The position numbers and the translations under genes are program-made. Below the pieces are notes generated by a model. That model searched no databases. It saw only the letters and a list, made by a program, of their open reading frames with translations, and had not been told where the DNA came from. A stretch of 64,000 nt of DNA, taken from assembly GCF_009600885.1 (NCBI RefSeq), contig NZ_VCLA01000117.1, positions 27,475 to 91,474 on the forward strand. The letters run 5' to 3'. Each line of letters starts with the position of its first letter. Positions within the stretch are counted from its first letter, which is position 1. Positions 25,941 through 36,086 of this stretch are shown here, piece by piece. Source of the stretch: Streptomyces jumonjinensis (GTDB lineage Bacteria; Actinomycetota; Actinomycetes; Streptomycetales; Streptomycetaceae).

Positions 25941-26161
25941 GGATTCAAGCGGCCGGTATGCAGTTGGCGGGCACATCATTGCACGCATCGGGGTGCGATG
26001 GGGGGTGCGGCCCTGGACGTTCTGCGACGGCGTGCGCGGGCGCCGGAGAGCGGACCGACACCCGCCGGACGCGCCTCAGCCGCAAATCGGTTGTGCCGCA
26101 TTACCATTTCTTTACGCTTCTTGGGCAAGTGTCTGGGTGACCTGACAAGGGGGAGGGTGTG

Positions 26162-26833
26162 ATGACGTTGCAGCACTCCGGTGCCTACGCCACGACCGCG
26201 GGCGTGCCCGCACAGCCGCAGATGCCCGTCCGGGGGCTTCGCAAGGCGCTGGGCGTGCCCGTGCTCCGCGATCTGAGGGACCGCTCGGGGCGCAGCCCCC
26301 GGCGGCTGATGTTCGCGGCGGGAGACGTGGTGGTGGTGTCCGGCCTGCCCGGCAGCGGGAAGTCGACCCTGATCCGGCGGGCGGCGAGCGGGCGGCGCAT
26401 CGATTCCCAGGACACCCGCGACCGCTGGGACGCGCGGATGCCGGCGTTTCTGCCGTACGGGGTCTACCGCCCCCTGGTCCGCATCGCCCACTACACCGGG
26501 CTGCGGCGGGCGCTGCGCTCCGGCGAGAGCGTGGTGGTGCACGACTGCGGTACGCAGGCGTGGGTGCGGCGCTGGCTGGCCCGCGAGGCACGCCGCCGGG
26601 GCCGTGCGCTCCATCTGGTGCTGCTGGACGTACCGCCGAAGGTGGCCCGGCAGGGGCAGCGCGAGCGCGGCCGGGACGTCTCCGGGTACGCCTTCGCCAG
26701 GCACCGGCGCGGGGTCGGCCGGCTGATCGGGGACGCGGAGTCCGGGCGGGTGCCGAGCGGTGTCTCATCGGTGGTTCTGCTGGACCGCGACGCGGCGACG
26801 GTGCTGAGCCGGGTGGGGTTCCTGGAGGGGTGA
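26162..26833 (+). CDS. P-loop ATPase/kinase-like protein
   Basis: A 223-aa cytoplasmic protein of the zeta-toxin/polynucleotide-kinase-like P-loop group. Walker A is SGLPGSGKST at about residue 58. SQDTRDRW follows, and the LVLLDVPPKVARQGQRERGR stretch (20 residues at the limit quoted) resembles the lid region of small kinases. GTG and ATG starts are adjacent; GGAGG spacing favours the ATG. It is divergent from gcvT across the riboswitch leader. The substrate is unknown; a conserved Streptomyces gene of no assigned role. Confidence 0.75.
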   Translation: MTLQHSGAYATTAGVPAQPQMPVRGLRKALGVPVLRDLRDRSGRSPRRLMFAAGDVVVVSGLPGSGKSTLIRRAASGRRIDSQDTRDRWDARMPAFLPYGVYRPLVRIAHYTGLRRALRSGESVVVHDCGTQAWVRRWLAREARRRGRALHLVLLDVPPKVARQGQRERGRDVSGYAFARHRRGVGRLIGDAESGRVPSGVSSVVLLDRDAATVLSRVGFLEG

Positions 26834-27151
26834 GCCTGGTTTGCTCGGGGGTCGCGGGAGTCGCCGGGACCTCGGGAGTCGCGGGGGCGGGGTGGGGCGG
26901 GGTGGGGGTCGCCGGGATGCCCCGGTGCCGGCCGCCCCGGGACCGGAGCGCTGAACCCGGCCCCGGCGTGCCGAACCGGCCCGAGCGCACCCCGGCCCCG
27001 GGATGCCCCCGAGCGCGCCCCCGACCGGGAAATTCGCCCGTATATGCCCGATCCGGGCGGCTCCCCGTCCCCCGTCCGGCCCGCACGGCATTAGGGTCTG
27101 TGGGGCAAGCCGTGGGGACGACCGGCAGAGCCGGGGGAGAGGGCCAGTTTC
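26834..27151. other. Non-coding gap before the SseB pair
   Basis: A very G/C-skewed 318-bp stretch of short imperfect repeats (GGGAGTCGC, GGGGCGGGGTGGG, GCCGGGATGCCCC). Long frames here read as Pro/Arg-rich noise. The last 60 bp before 27152 carry a CCGGGGGAGAGGG ribosome binding site for the next gene. I see no RNA gene. Confidence 0.6.
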
Positions 27152-27925
27152 ATGACCATTCCGGAGCAGGCACATCCGCATCCGTACAGCGGCGGCTGGC
27201 CCGCGAACGAGCTCGAAGAAGCCCTCGCCGCCTCCCTCGGCAACCCCTCCGCCGGAGCCCGGCTCGTGGAGGTCCTCGGCCGCAGCCCGGTCTGGGTGCC
27301 CCTGCCCAACGGCGGCACCCCGGAGAGCCGGAACCTCGATCTGCCCACCATGGAGATAGCCGGGGCCGCCTATGTCCCGGTCTTCAGCTCCGAACAGCAG
27401 TTCATGACCTGCGTCGGCGGCCCCATGCCCTTCACCGTCGCGCCCGCCCGCGACTTCGCCCGGGGACTGCCCCCGCAGCTCGGCATCGCCGTGAACCCGG
27501 GCGGCACGGTCGGCGTCCCGCTGCCCCCGCCCGCCGTCGCCGAGCTGTGCCGCGCCGGGAGCACCCCGCTGGACGGCCCGGCCACCGGCGGCCGGGTGCG
27601 GCTGTTCGAGCCGGACTGGCAGGACGAACCCGTCGACTTCCTCGCCGCGGCGGCCGGAGAGTTCGAGGAGTGCGGGGTCGTCCACACCGCCCGCCGCGCG
27701 CTCGGCTCGGTCGAGGGCGAGCCCCCCGCCCTCTTCATCGGCGTCCAGCTCTCGTCCCGCGACGGCTCGGAGGGCACCGCCCCGCTCGACGCCCTCGGCC
27801 GGGCGCTGGGCCGGGCCGCGGTCGGCTGGCCGGTCAGCCTCATACTTCTCGACATCGCGCAGGACCCGGTCGCCGACTGGATGCTGGCGAAGGTACGGCC
27901 GTTCTACCAGCGCGATCACCGATAA
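27152..27925 (+). CDS. SseB-family protein
   Basis: A 257-aa protein with two SseB-like halves. The first contains VWVPLPNGGTPESRNLDLP and FSSEQQFMTCVG; the second contains LFIGVQLSS and ends WMLAKVRPFYQRD. SseB overexpression in E. coli raises sensitivity to serine, and this gene sits next to the serine/glycine genes, but a direct role here is unproven. No signal peptide or membrane helix. A paralogue follows 116 bp downstream in the same direction. Confidence 0.8.
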   Translation: MTIPEQAHPHPYSGGWPANELEEALAASLGNPSAGARLVEVLGRSPVWVPLPNGGTPESRNLDLPTMEIAGAAYVPVFSSEQQFMTCVGGPMPFTVAPARDFARGLPPQLGIAVNPGGTVGVPLPPPAVAELCRAGSTPLDGPATGGRVRLFEPDWQDEPVDFLAAAAGEFEECGVVHTARRALGSVEGEPPALFIGVQLSSRDGSEGTAPLDALGRALGRAAVGWPVSLILLDIAQDPVADWMLAKVRPFYQRDHR

Positions 27926-28041
27926 CGGTCGCGATCGTCAACTATGCGTCAAGGCGGCCGATTAAGCTGGCGGCACGGCCTGACCTCCCACCGGTCCGGA
28001 GGCTGAGCCGAATACCGAGTCGGGAGAGGGGCGGAACCAGG

Positions 28042-28830
28042 GTGAGCGCGTCAGGCACCGCGGCGGCCGGGCAGGTCGAGCACATGCTGCGCCAGGTGAC
28101 GCCCGGACGCTACGACGCGTACGAGGCATTGCTCACGGCACTCGCCGATCCGGCGGGCGGCAAGGTCTGGATGCTGCTCTGGCACGGCAGCCCCGGTTCC
28201 GCCGACGCCCAGTACGGGAACATGGAGATCGACGGCGTCGGCTACGCCCCCTGCGTCACCTCCGCGCGCGAGCTCGCCGTCTCCGGCTGGAGCCGTGCGC
28301 ACGAGGTGGTCACCGGTCCCGACATCGCCCGCACCCTGTTCCCCGAGCGCTGGGGGATCTGGCTCAATCCCCATGCCCCGGGCGGCGGTGTCGGCATCCC
28401 CTGGCCGGATCTGCGCCGGATCGCCACCGGACTCGACCGGATGCCCGCCGGACCGCTGCGGCTGTCCGAGCCCGCCATCGAGATCCCCCACTTCTACGCC
28501 CTGCTCTCGCAGAACGCCCATCGCACCCTCGCGATCCGCTCGCTGCGCCGCGCCTGGGTGCAGCCCGCGCTGGGCGCTCCCTATCTGGCCATCGGGCTGG
28601 ATCTGTATGACACCAGCCGGCCCTCCGTGGACGCGGTGCGGGCGATGATGCAGCAGTCGATCGCGGCGGTCCCCGACGGGCTGCCGGTCTCGACGGTCGC
28701 CATGTCGGACGAGTACGACCCGGTGGCGATGTGGCTGCGGGCCAACGCCCGGCCGTTCTACGACCGCGACGCGCACGGCGCCCCCGAGCAGGCCGGCGGC
28801 TACGGCTACCCGGCGGCCCCCACCCGCTGA
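28042..28830 (+). CDS. Second SseB-family protein
   Basis: A 262-aa paralogue of the upstream gene. It shares the order of elements: a WMLLWHG strand, GVGYAPCVTSARELAVSGW, GIWLNPHAPGGGVGIPWPD, and a C-terminal MWLRANARPFYDRD matching the end of its neighbour. The GTG start has AGAGGGG upstream. The C-terminus is a Gly/Tyr/Pro tail. Tandem duplication and divergence is the simple explanation. The molecular activity is unknown; a protein-binding role is the family guess. Confidence 0.8.
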   Translation: MSASGTAAAGQVEHMLRQVTPGRYDAYEALLTALADPAGGKVWMLLWHGSPGSADAQYGNMEIDGVGYAPCVTSARELAVSGWSRAHEVVTGPDIARTLFPERWGIWLNPHAPGGGVGIPWPDLRRIATGLDRMPAGPLRLSEPAIEIPHFYALLSQNAHRTLAIRSLRRAWVQPALGAPYLAIGLDLYDTSRPSVDAVRAMMQQSIAAVPDGLPVSTVAMSDEYDPVAMWLRANARPFYDRDAHGAPEQAGGYGYPAAPTR

Positions 28831-28847
28831 GCTGACGTACGGCCGGA

Positions 28848-28986
28848 CGGCGTGCGGTCCAGCCGTCGCACCCGCCAGCGTGCGCCCGGACGGCGTGCGG
28901 TCCAGCCGTCGCACCCGCCGGCGTGCGCCCGGACGGCGTGCGGTCCAGCCGTCCCGCCCGCCGGCGTGCGCCCGGACGGCGAGCGG
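28848..28986. repeat. 43-bp tandem repeat, three units plus a partial
   Basis: Units start at 28848, 28891 and 28934 with CGGCGTGCGGTCCAGCCGTC, differing by one to three bases, and a partial unit starts at 28977. No spacer pattern or cas gene is present. It begins 18 bp after the stop of the second SseB gene. Confidence 0.9.
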
Positions 28987-29527
28987 CTCCCCGGCCTCAC
29001 CCGCTGACGTACGGCCGGGTGGCGGGCGCACCCGCGGGCGCACCCGCCCGAAGCGTGATCGCGCCAGATCCCCGCCCCTGATGGCGTGATCACCGATATC
29101 AAGGGCCCGGATGGCATCCACGCCCCCGTTCCATGAGCCGTTCCCGGCGGCACCCGGTGAAAGCGCTCTCACATCCCCGCACCCGCCTGGGAAATCCAGA
29201 TCCTCCTCGGCGTCCACAGGGCGGGAATTACCTCAACTATCGGGCGATATAAGCCAGATGAAACCCCGCTCAGTCATCGATGTCGTCCGGATAACGGAAC
29301 CCGTCTACACGCATCACGTTTGAGCAAACATTCACCGAGGGGTCTGGCGGCTGGTCGCGCGGCCATTGAAGACTCCCGCAGCAAGGGAGGATTTCGCCCC
29401 CGTGTACGGCGCGCTTCACGTGTACATCTCGTACCAAGTGCCCCACGTACACCAGATGTTGTGAAAGAAGCCGCTCCAGCGGCGGGTACGGGCCGGTCAC
29501 TTCCGGCCGAGAGGGGTCCCCACCACG
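28987..29527 (+). promoter_or_regulatory. Leader region of the oligopeptide transporter operon
   Basis: No gene is visible. The first part is a GC-rich tail of the tandem repeat. From 29060 the base composition falls sharply (GATATCAAG, GGCGATATAAGCCAG), which is typical of promoter DNA in this genome. CACGTGTAC (29417) and CACGTACAC (29446) form a loose inverted pair near the start of the transporter genes. Confidence 0.4.
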
Positions 29528-30532
29528 ATGACGGCACCATCGCACGACACGAGCGTGGACACCGAGCGGTCCCGGACCGCCGACGTCCCATCGGGCTCGG
29601 CAGGCAAGCCGGTCGAGGGCCGATCGCTGCGGCAGATCGCCTGGTCGCGGCTGAAGCGGGACAAGTTCGCCCTCGCCGGCGGTGTCGTCGTGCTCTTCCT
29701 GGTGATCGTCGCGGTCTTCGCGCCGGTGATCGTCTCCCTGCTGGGGCACCCGCCCGACAAGTTCCACCAGGACGAGATCGACCCGCTGTTCGGCACTCCC
29801 ATCGGCTCCTTCGGCGGCATCAGCTCGGAGCATCTGCTCGGCGTCGAACCCAACAACGGCCGCGATGTGTTCAGCCGGATCGTCTACGGCGCGCGGATCT
29901 CGCTGCTCGTGGCCTTCCTCGCCGCCCTCGTCGCCGTGCTCTTCGGCACCGTCCTCGGCATCGTCGCCGGTTACTTCGGCGGCTGGGTCGACTCCGTCAT
30001 CAGCCGGGTGATGGACATGCTGCTGGCCTTCCCGCAGCTGCTCTTCATCATCTCGCTGGTCTCGGTCCTCCCGAACGATCTGCTGGGCATGACCGGCAGC
30101 AATGTCCGGATCATGATCCTGGTCGGGGTCATCGGCTTCTTCGGCTGGCCGTACGTCGGACGCATCGTGCGCGGGCAGACCCTCTCGCTGCGGGAGAAGG
30201 AGTACGTCGAGGCCGCCCGCAGCCTCGGCGCCGGTCAGCGGTATGTGCTCTTCAAGGAGCTGCTGCCCAATCTGGTGGCCCCGATCACCGTCTACACCAC
30301 GCTGATGATCCCCACCAACATTCTCACCGAGGCCGCGCTCAGCTTCCTCGGCGCGGGGGTGCGGCCCCCGACCGCCTCCTGGGGGCAGATGCTCTCCACC
30401 GCCGTGGACACCTACGAGTCCAACCCCACTTTCATGATCGTGCCCGGCGTCGCGATCTTCATAACGGTGCTGGCCTTCAACCTCTTCGGCGACGGGGTGC
30501 GGGACGCGCTGGATCCCAAGGGCACCCGATGA
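29528..30532 (+). CDS. Oligopeptide ABC transporter permease (OppC/DppC type)
   Basis: A 334-aa inner-membrane subunit. A hydrophilic N-terminus of about 45 residues precedes the first helix (FALAGGVVVLFLVIVAVFAP). The typical large periplasmic-side loop follows, then the permease core with the EAA loop EYVEAARSLGAGQ...LLPN that docks the ATPases. The C-terminus LFGDGVRDALDPKGTR is diagnostic of the DppC/OppC family. First gene of a five-gene set (permease C, binding protein, permease B, two ATPases). A 20-bp piece of its 3' end is duplicated just downstream. Confidence 0.93.
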   Translation: MTAPSHDTSVDTERSRTADVPSGSAGKPVEGRSLRQIAWSRLKRDKFALAGGVVVLFLVIVAVFAPVIVSLLGHPPDKFHQDEIDPLFGTPIGSFGGISSEHLLGVEPNNGRDVFSRIVYGARISLLVAFLAALVAVLFGTVLGIVAGYFGGWVDSVISRVMDMLLAFPQLLFIISLVSVLPNDLLGMTGSNVRIMILVGVIGFFGWPYVGRIVRGQTLSLREKEYVEAARSLGAGQRYVLFKELLPNLVAPITVYTTLMIPTNILTEAALSFLGAGVRPPTASWGQMLSTAVDTYESNPTFMIVPGVAIFITVLAFNLFGDGVRDALDPKGTR

Positions 30533-30566
30533 GCGCTGGCCGGCTCCCCAAGGGCACCCGATGAGC
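30515..30566. repeat. Duplicated 20-bp gene end
   Basis: CCCAAGGGCACCCGATGAGC, which includes the last codons and stop of the permease gene, is repeated exactly 32 bp later. A degenerate third copy (GAGGGCGCCCGATGACC) follows at about 30582. It is a small tandem duplication in the 250-bp gap before the binding-protein gene. Confidence 0.85.
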
Positions 30567-30784
30567 CTCACCCGGCTCCGTGAGGGCGCCCGATGACCGA
30601 GGGCGACCGATCCCGATGAGGCCCGGACCGCGCGTCCGCACCGCCCACCGCCCGCCGCCCACCGACCCCTGACGGACACCGACCGTCACCCAACTGAACG
30701 CGCCCCCGGCCACCGAAGGCCCGGCGGCACCCGATGGTCCCCGGCACCACGGCGGGGAACCGCGCTATCCCGGAGGTTGCAGGA

Positions 30785-32554
30785 ATGACACCCCAACGCT
30801 CGTCGAGGACCAGGCGTATCGCCGGAGCGGCGCTCGTCGTGGCCGCCCTCACGGCCACCGCGGCGTGCGGCGGCGGTTCCAAGGACGGGGACGGCGGCGA
30901 CGGCAAGGCCGCCGGCTACAACGCCGGGGTCAAGGGCATCGCGAACCCCTCCGCCAAAAAGGGCGGCACGCTGAAGTTCATCGGCAAGCAGGACTTCGAC
31001 TCGACCGACCCCCAGCGCCAGTACTACGGCTTCGCCTGGGACCTCTCCCGGTTCTACGCCCGTCAGCTGGTCTCCTACGCGCCCAAGCCGGGCGCCGCGG
31101 GCGCGGAGCTGGTGCCCGACCTCGCCAAGGCCAAGGGCGTGGTCTCCAACGGCGGCAAGACCTACACCTACGAGCTGCGCGACGACATCACCTGGGAGGA
31201 CGGCTCGCCGATCACCGCCCAGGACATCAAGTACGGCATCGAGCGCCTCTGGGCCACGGACGTCATCACCGGCGGACCGGGCTATCTGCGGCAGGTCCTC
31301 GACCCCAAGACCACGTACAAGGGCCCCTACAAGGACAAGTCCGCGGCCGGTCTGAAGGCCATCGAGACCCCGGACGCCAAGACCATCGTCTTCAATCTGG
31401 CGAGCCCCAACGGCGACTTCGAGCAGATGCTCGCGATGCCCGCCGGGTCCCCGGTGAAGAAGGAGAAGGACACGGCGGCCAAGTACCAGCTCAAGCCGTT
31501 CTCCTCGGGCCCGTACAAGTTCGAGTCGTACACCCCGAAGAAGAGCGCCGTCCTGGTCCGCAACGACAAGTGGCAGAAGTCCTCCGACCCGATCCGGGCC
31601 GCGCTGCCGGACAAGGTCACGATCACGGTCAACTCCAACATCGAGGCGATCGACGAGCTGCTGATCAAGGGCGAGTACGACGTCGACATGAACGCCACCG
31701 GCATGTCCCAGGCCGGCCGCACCAAGGCGCTCAAGCAGCACAAGGACAACGTCGACAACATCGAGACCAGCTTCATCCGGTATGTCGACATCGCCACCAA
31801 GGTGAAGCCGTTCGACGACATCGAGTGCCGCAAGGCCGTGATCTACGCCGCCGACTACCAGTCGATGCAGAAGGTCCGCGGCGGCCCCGACGCGGGCGGC
31901 GACATCGCCACCAACATGCTGCCCAAGTCCATCAAGGGCTCGGACGGCTACGACCCGTACGGCATCCTCGCCCGCGAGGGCAAGCCGGACATCGCCAAGG
32001 CCAAGGCGGCGCTGAAGGCGTGCGGCAAGCCCGACGGCTTCTCCACCAACATCAGCGCCCGCATCAACAACCCGGGCGAGGTCCAGACCGCCGAGGCGCT
32101 CCAGCAGTCCCTCCAGGCCGTGGGCATCAAGGCCGAGGTCGACACCATCGACGGCGCCGAGGCCGCCAGCATCACCGGCTCTCCCGCCATGGTGAAGAAG
32201 CGCGGTCTGGGTCTGATCATGACCGGCTGGGGCCCCGACTTCCCGACTGGCCAGGGCTTCTCGCAGCCGCTGGTGGACGGCCGCTTCATCGTCCCCAACG
32301 GCAACTTCAACGTCTCCGAGACCAATGACCCGAAGATCAACAAGTTCTTCGACGACGCGCTCAAGGAGACCGACCCGGCGAAGGCCGGCGAGATCTACAA
32401 GGAGATGAACCACGCTGTCGCGGACCTCGCCGTCCAGATGCCGTTCATCTACGAGAAGAACTTCACCTGGCGCAGCTCGCGGGTGACGAACGCCTACTCC
32501 ACGGCGGCGTACAACGGCCGGTACGACTACGTCTCCCTGGGCGTCGTCAAGTAA
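30785..32554 (+). CDS. Oligopeptide-binding lipoprotein (SBP_bac_5)
   Basis: A 589-aa extracytoplasmic solute-binding protein. The signal peptide has positive charges (SSRTRRIAG), a hydrophobic stretch and the lipobox LTATAAC with Cys28 as the lipidated residue. The mature part has the SBP_bac_5 pattern: YELRDDITWEDGSPITAQDI near residue 140, and FSSGPYKFESY. GGAGG lies 8 nt before the ATG. It supplies substrate to the permeases encoded on both sides. A hairpin follows, fitting the usual excess of binding protein over membrane subunits. Confidence 0.93.
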   Translation: MTPQRSSRTRRIAGAALVVAALTATAACGGGSKDGDGGDGKAAGYNAGVKGIANPSAKKGGTLKFIGKQDFDSTDPQRQYYGFAWDLSRFYARQLVSYAPKPGAAGAELVPDLAKAKGVVSNGGKTYTYELRDDITWEDGSPITAQDIKYGIERLWATDVITGGPGYLRQVLDPKTTYKGPYKDKSAAGLKAIETPDAKTIVFNLASPNGDFEQMLAMPAGSPVKKEKDTAAKYQLKPFSSGPYKFESYTPKKSAVLVRNDKWQKSSDPIRAALPDKVTITVNSNIEAIDELLIKGEYDVDMNATGMSQAGRTKALKQHKDNVDNIETSFIRYVDIATKVKPFDDIECRKAVIYAADYQSMQKVRGGPDAGGDIATNMLPKSIKGSDGYDPYGILAREGKPDIAKAKAALKACGKPDGFSTNISARINNPGEVQTAEALQQSLQAVGIKAEVDTIDGAEAASITGSPAMVKKRGLGLIMTGWGPDFPTGQGFSQPLVDGRFIVPNGNFNVSETNDPKINKFFDDALKETDPAKAGEIYKEMNHAVADLAVQMPFIYEKNFTWRSSRVTNAYSTAAYNGRYDYVSLGVVK

Positions 32555-32634
32555 CCGTTCGCGGTGACCCGTCACACCCGTCACACCCCACCATCGCCCA
32601 ACCCGCCAGTCCCGAAGGGCAGGTGATGGCCTCG

Positions 32635-32678
32635 GGCGGCGGTCCGCACCCTCCGTGAGGGGGGCGCGGACCGCCGCC
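32635..32678 (+). terminator. Attenuator hairpin after the binding-protein gene
   Basis: GGCGGCGGTCCGC and GCGGACCGCCGCC form a perfect 13-bp stem; the 18-nt loop can add CCCTC/GAGGG pairing. It lies 81 bp after the binding-protein stop and just before the next permease start, so it probably lowers expression of the downstream genes. Confidence 0.65.
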
Positions 32679-32690
32679 GGGCCGCGCACA

Positions 32691-33689
32691 GTGCTTGCTT
32701 ATGTCATCCGGCGCTTGTTCGCCGTCGCCATGATGCTGATGGTCGTGACTCTGACGACCTTCGTCATCTTCTTCGTGCTCCCCAAGTGGGCGGGCTCCGA
32801 CCCGGCGTATCTCTTCGCCGGAAAGCAGACAGACCCGGCCGCGATCGAGGGCATCCGGCAGAAGCTGGGCCTCGCCGATCCGGTGCTGGTGCAGTTCTGG
32901 AACTTCGTCCAGGGTCTGTTCGTCGGCCGGGAGTACGCCAACGGCGCGGATGTCACCAACTGCCCGGCCCCCTGCTTCGGCTACTCCTTCCGTACCGAAC
33001 AGGACGTCTGGCCGCAGCTCACCGAGGCGATCCCGGTCACGCTCTCGCTCGCGGCGGGCGCCTGTCTGCTCTGGGTCGTCGGCGGGGTGGCCGCGGGCGT
33101 CGTCTCCGCGCTGCGCCGGGGCACCCTGTGGGACCGGACCGCGATGACCGTCGCCCTCGCCGGGGTCTCCCTCCCCATCTACTTCACCGGTCTGCTCTCG
33201 CTGGCGGTCTTCAGCTATCAGCTGGACTGGATCAGCGGCGAGTACGCGCCTCTCGAAGAGGACTTCGCCCAGTGGTTCCAGACGCTGGTGCTGCCCTGGA
33301 TCACCCTGGCCTTCCTGTACGCGGCGATGTACGCGCGGCTCACCCGGGCCACCATGCTGGAGATCATGGGCGAGGACTACATCCGCACGGCCCGCGCCAA
33401 GGGACTCACCGAGCGGGTGGTGATCGGACGGCACGCGATGCGCTCCACCTGGACGCCCGTGCTGACCCTGCTGGGCCTGGACCTCGGAGCGCTCCTCGGC
33501 GGGGCGGTGCTCACCGAGTCCACCTACAACCTGCCGGGACTCGGACGGCTCGCGATCGAGTCCATCAGCGCCAAGGACCTTCCGGTGATCCTCGGCGTCA
33601 CCCTCTTCGCGGCGCTGTTCATCTGCATCGCGAATCTCCTCGTGGACCTGCTGTACGCCGTCGTCGACCCGCGAGTGAGGATCGGATGA
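32691..33689 (+). CDS. Oligopeptide ABC transporter permease (OppB/DppB type)
   Basis: A 332-aa membrane subunit beginning VLAYVIRRLFAVAMMLMVV, the family's usual N-terminal helix. The EAA loop is DYIRTARAKGLTERVVIGRH and the C-terminus ends [15 protein letters not shown], both typical of DppB. An in-frame GTG 36 bp earlier is possible but would lie inside the hairpin; no strong ribosome binding site marks either. The stop overlaps the next gene's ATG. Confidence 0.92.
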   Translation: MLAYVIRRLFAVAMMLMVVTLTTFVIFFVLPKWAGSDPAYLFAGKQTDPAAIEGIRQKLGLADPVLVQFWNFVQGLFVGREYANGADVTNCPAPCFGYSFRTEQDVWPQLTEAIPVTLSLAAGACLLWVVGGVAAGVVSALRRGTLWDRTAMTVALAGVSLPIYFTGLLSLAVFSYQLDWISGEYAPLEEDFAQWFQTLVLPWITLAFLYAAMYARLTRATMLEIMGEDYIRTARAKGLTERVVIGRHAMRSTWTPVLTLLGLDLGALLGGAVLTESTYNLPGLGRLAIESISAKDLPVILGVTLFAALFICIANLLVDLLYAVVDPRVRIG

Positions 33690-34836
33690 GCAACCCAGAC
33701 AAGACCGGGGCCGCGCAGTCCGGCCCGGCGGCGCCTGAGGCGCCTGAGGCGCCGCTGTCCGGCCTCGTGCCCGGCGAGGTCGCCGAGGCCGGTTCCGCCG
33801 CCCCGTCCGCCTTCCTCGAAGTCCGCGATCTGCGGGTCCACTTCCCCACCGACGACGGACTGGTCAAGTCCGTCGACGGCCTCAGCTTCCAGCTGGAGAA
33901 GGGCAGGACGCTCGGCATCGTCGGCGAGTCCGGCTCCGGGAAGTCCGTCACCTCGCTCGGCATCATGGGTCTGCACACCGCCGGTCAGTACGGCCGCCGC
34001 AAGGCGCGGATCTCGGGCGAGGTCTGGCTCGACGGCAAGGAGCTGCTCACGGCCGACCCGGACGAGGTGCGCAGGCTCGGCGGCCGGTACATGGCGATGA
34101 TCTTCCAGGACCCGCTCTCCGCGCTCCATCCGTACTACACGATCGGCCGGCAGATCGTGGAGGCGTACCGGGTCCACCACGACGTCGACAAGAAGACCGC
34201 GCGCAAGCGGGCGGTCGAGATGCTCGACCGGGTGGGCATCCCCCAGCCCGACAAGCGGGTGGACAGCTACCCCCATGAGTTCTCCGGCGGGATGCGCCAG
34301 CGCGCGATGATCGCGATGTCGCTGGTCAACAATCCCGAGCTGCTGATCGCCGATGAGCCGACGACCGCGCTGGACGTCACCGTCCAGGCCCAGATCCTCG
34401 ATCTGATCCGCGATCTCCAGAAGGAGTTCGGCTCCGCGGTCATCGTCATCACCCACGACCTGGGCGTCGTCGCCGAGCTCGCCGACGACATCCTGGTGAT
34501 GTACGGCGGACGCTGTGTGGAGCGGGGGCCGGCCGAGAAGGTCTTCTACGAGCCCCAGCACCCCTACACCTGGGGTCTGCTCGGCTCGATGCCCCGGATC
34601 GACCGGGACCAGACCGAACGGCTCATCCCGGTCAAGGGCTCCCCGCCCAGCCTGATCAACATCCCCGACGGCTGTGCCTTCAATCCGCGGTGCCCCTACG
34701 CCGATGTGCCGGACGGCGACCGGACGCGTACCGTCCGGCCCGAACTGCGGCCGGTGGGGGAGCGGCACTTCTCCGCCTGCCATATGGCGCAGGAGGAGCG
34801 GACGCGGATCTGGACCGAAGAGATTGCGCCCAAGCT

Positions 34837-34840
<4 letters not shown>
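33686..34840 (+). CDS. Oligopeptide ABC transporter ATPase (OppD/DppD type)
   Basis: A 384-aa cytoplasmic ATPase. After a 45-residue Ala/Pro-rich extension come Walker A GESGSGKS, the Q-loop [10 protein letters not shown], signature [12 protein letters not shown], Walker [13 protein letters not shown] and switch His in ITHDLG. The C-terminal oligopeptide-type extension has [10 protein letters not shown] and a later CHMA, which can bind an Fe-S cluster or metal in some relatives. ATGA overlap with the permease and GTGA overlap with the second ATPase indicate coupling. Confidence 0.94.
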
Positions 34841-36003
<1,163 letters not shown>

Positions 36004-36086
36004 CGTACCCGGGTCCCCGGAGCGCCTGGTTCCGCTTCCGGTGGGGGACGGCCGGGGGAGGTCCGGGGAACCGGCACAATCGTGCG

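Noticed and set aside
28848..28986. CRISPR-like array
   Set aside because: Units are contiguous with no spacers, and no cas gene is near.
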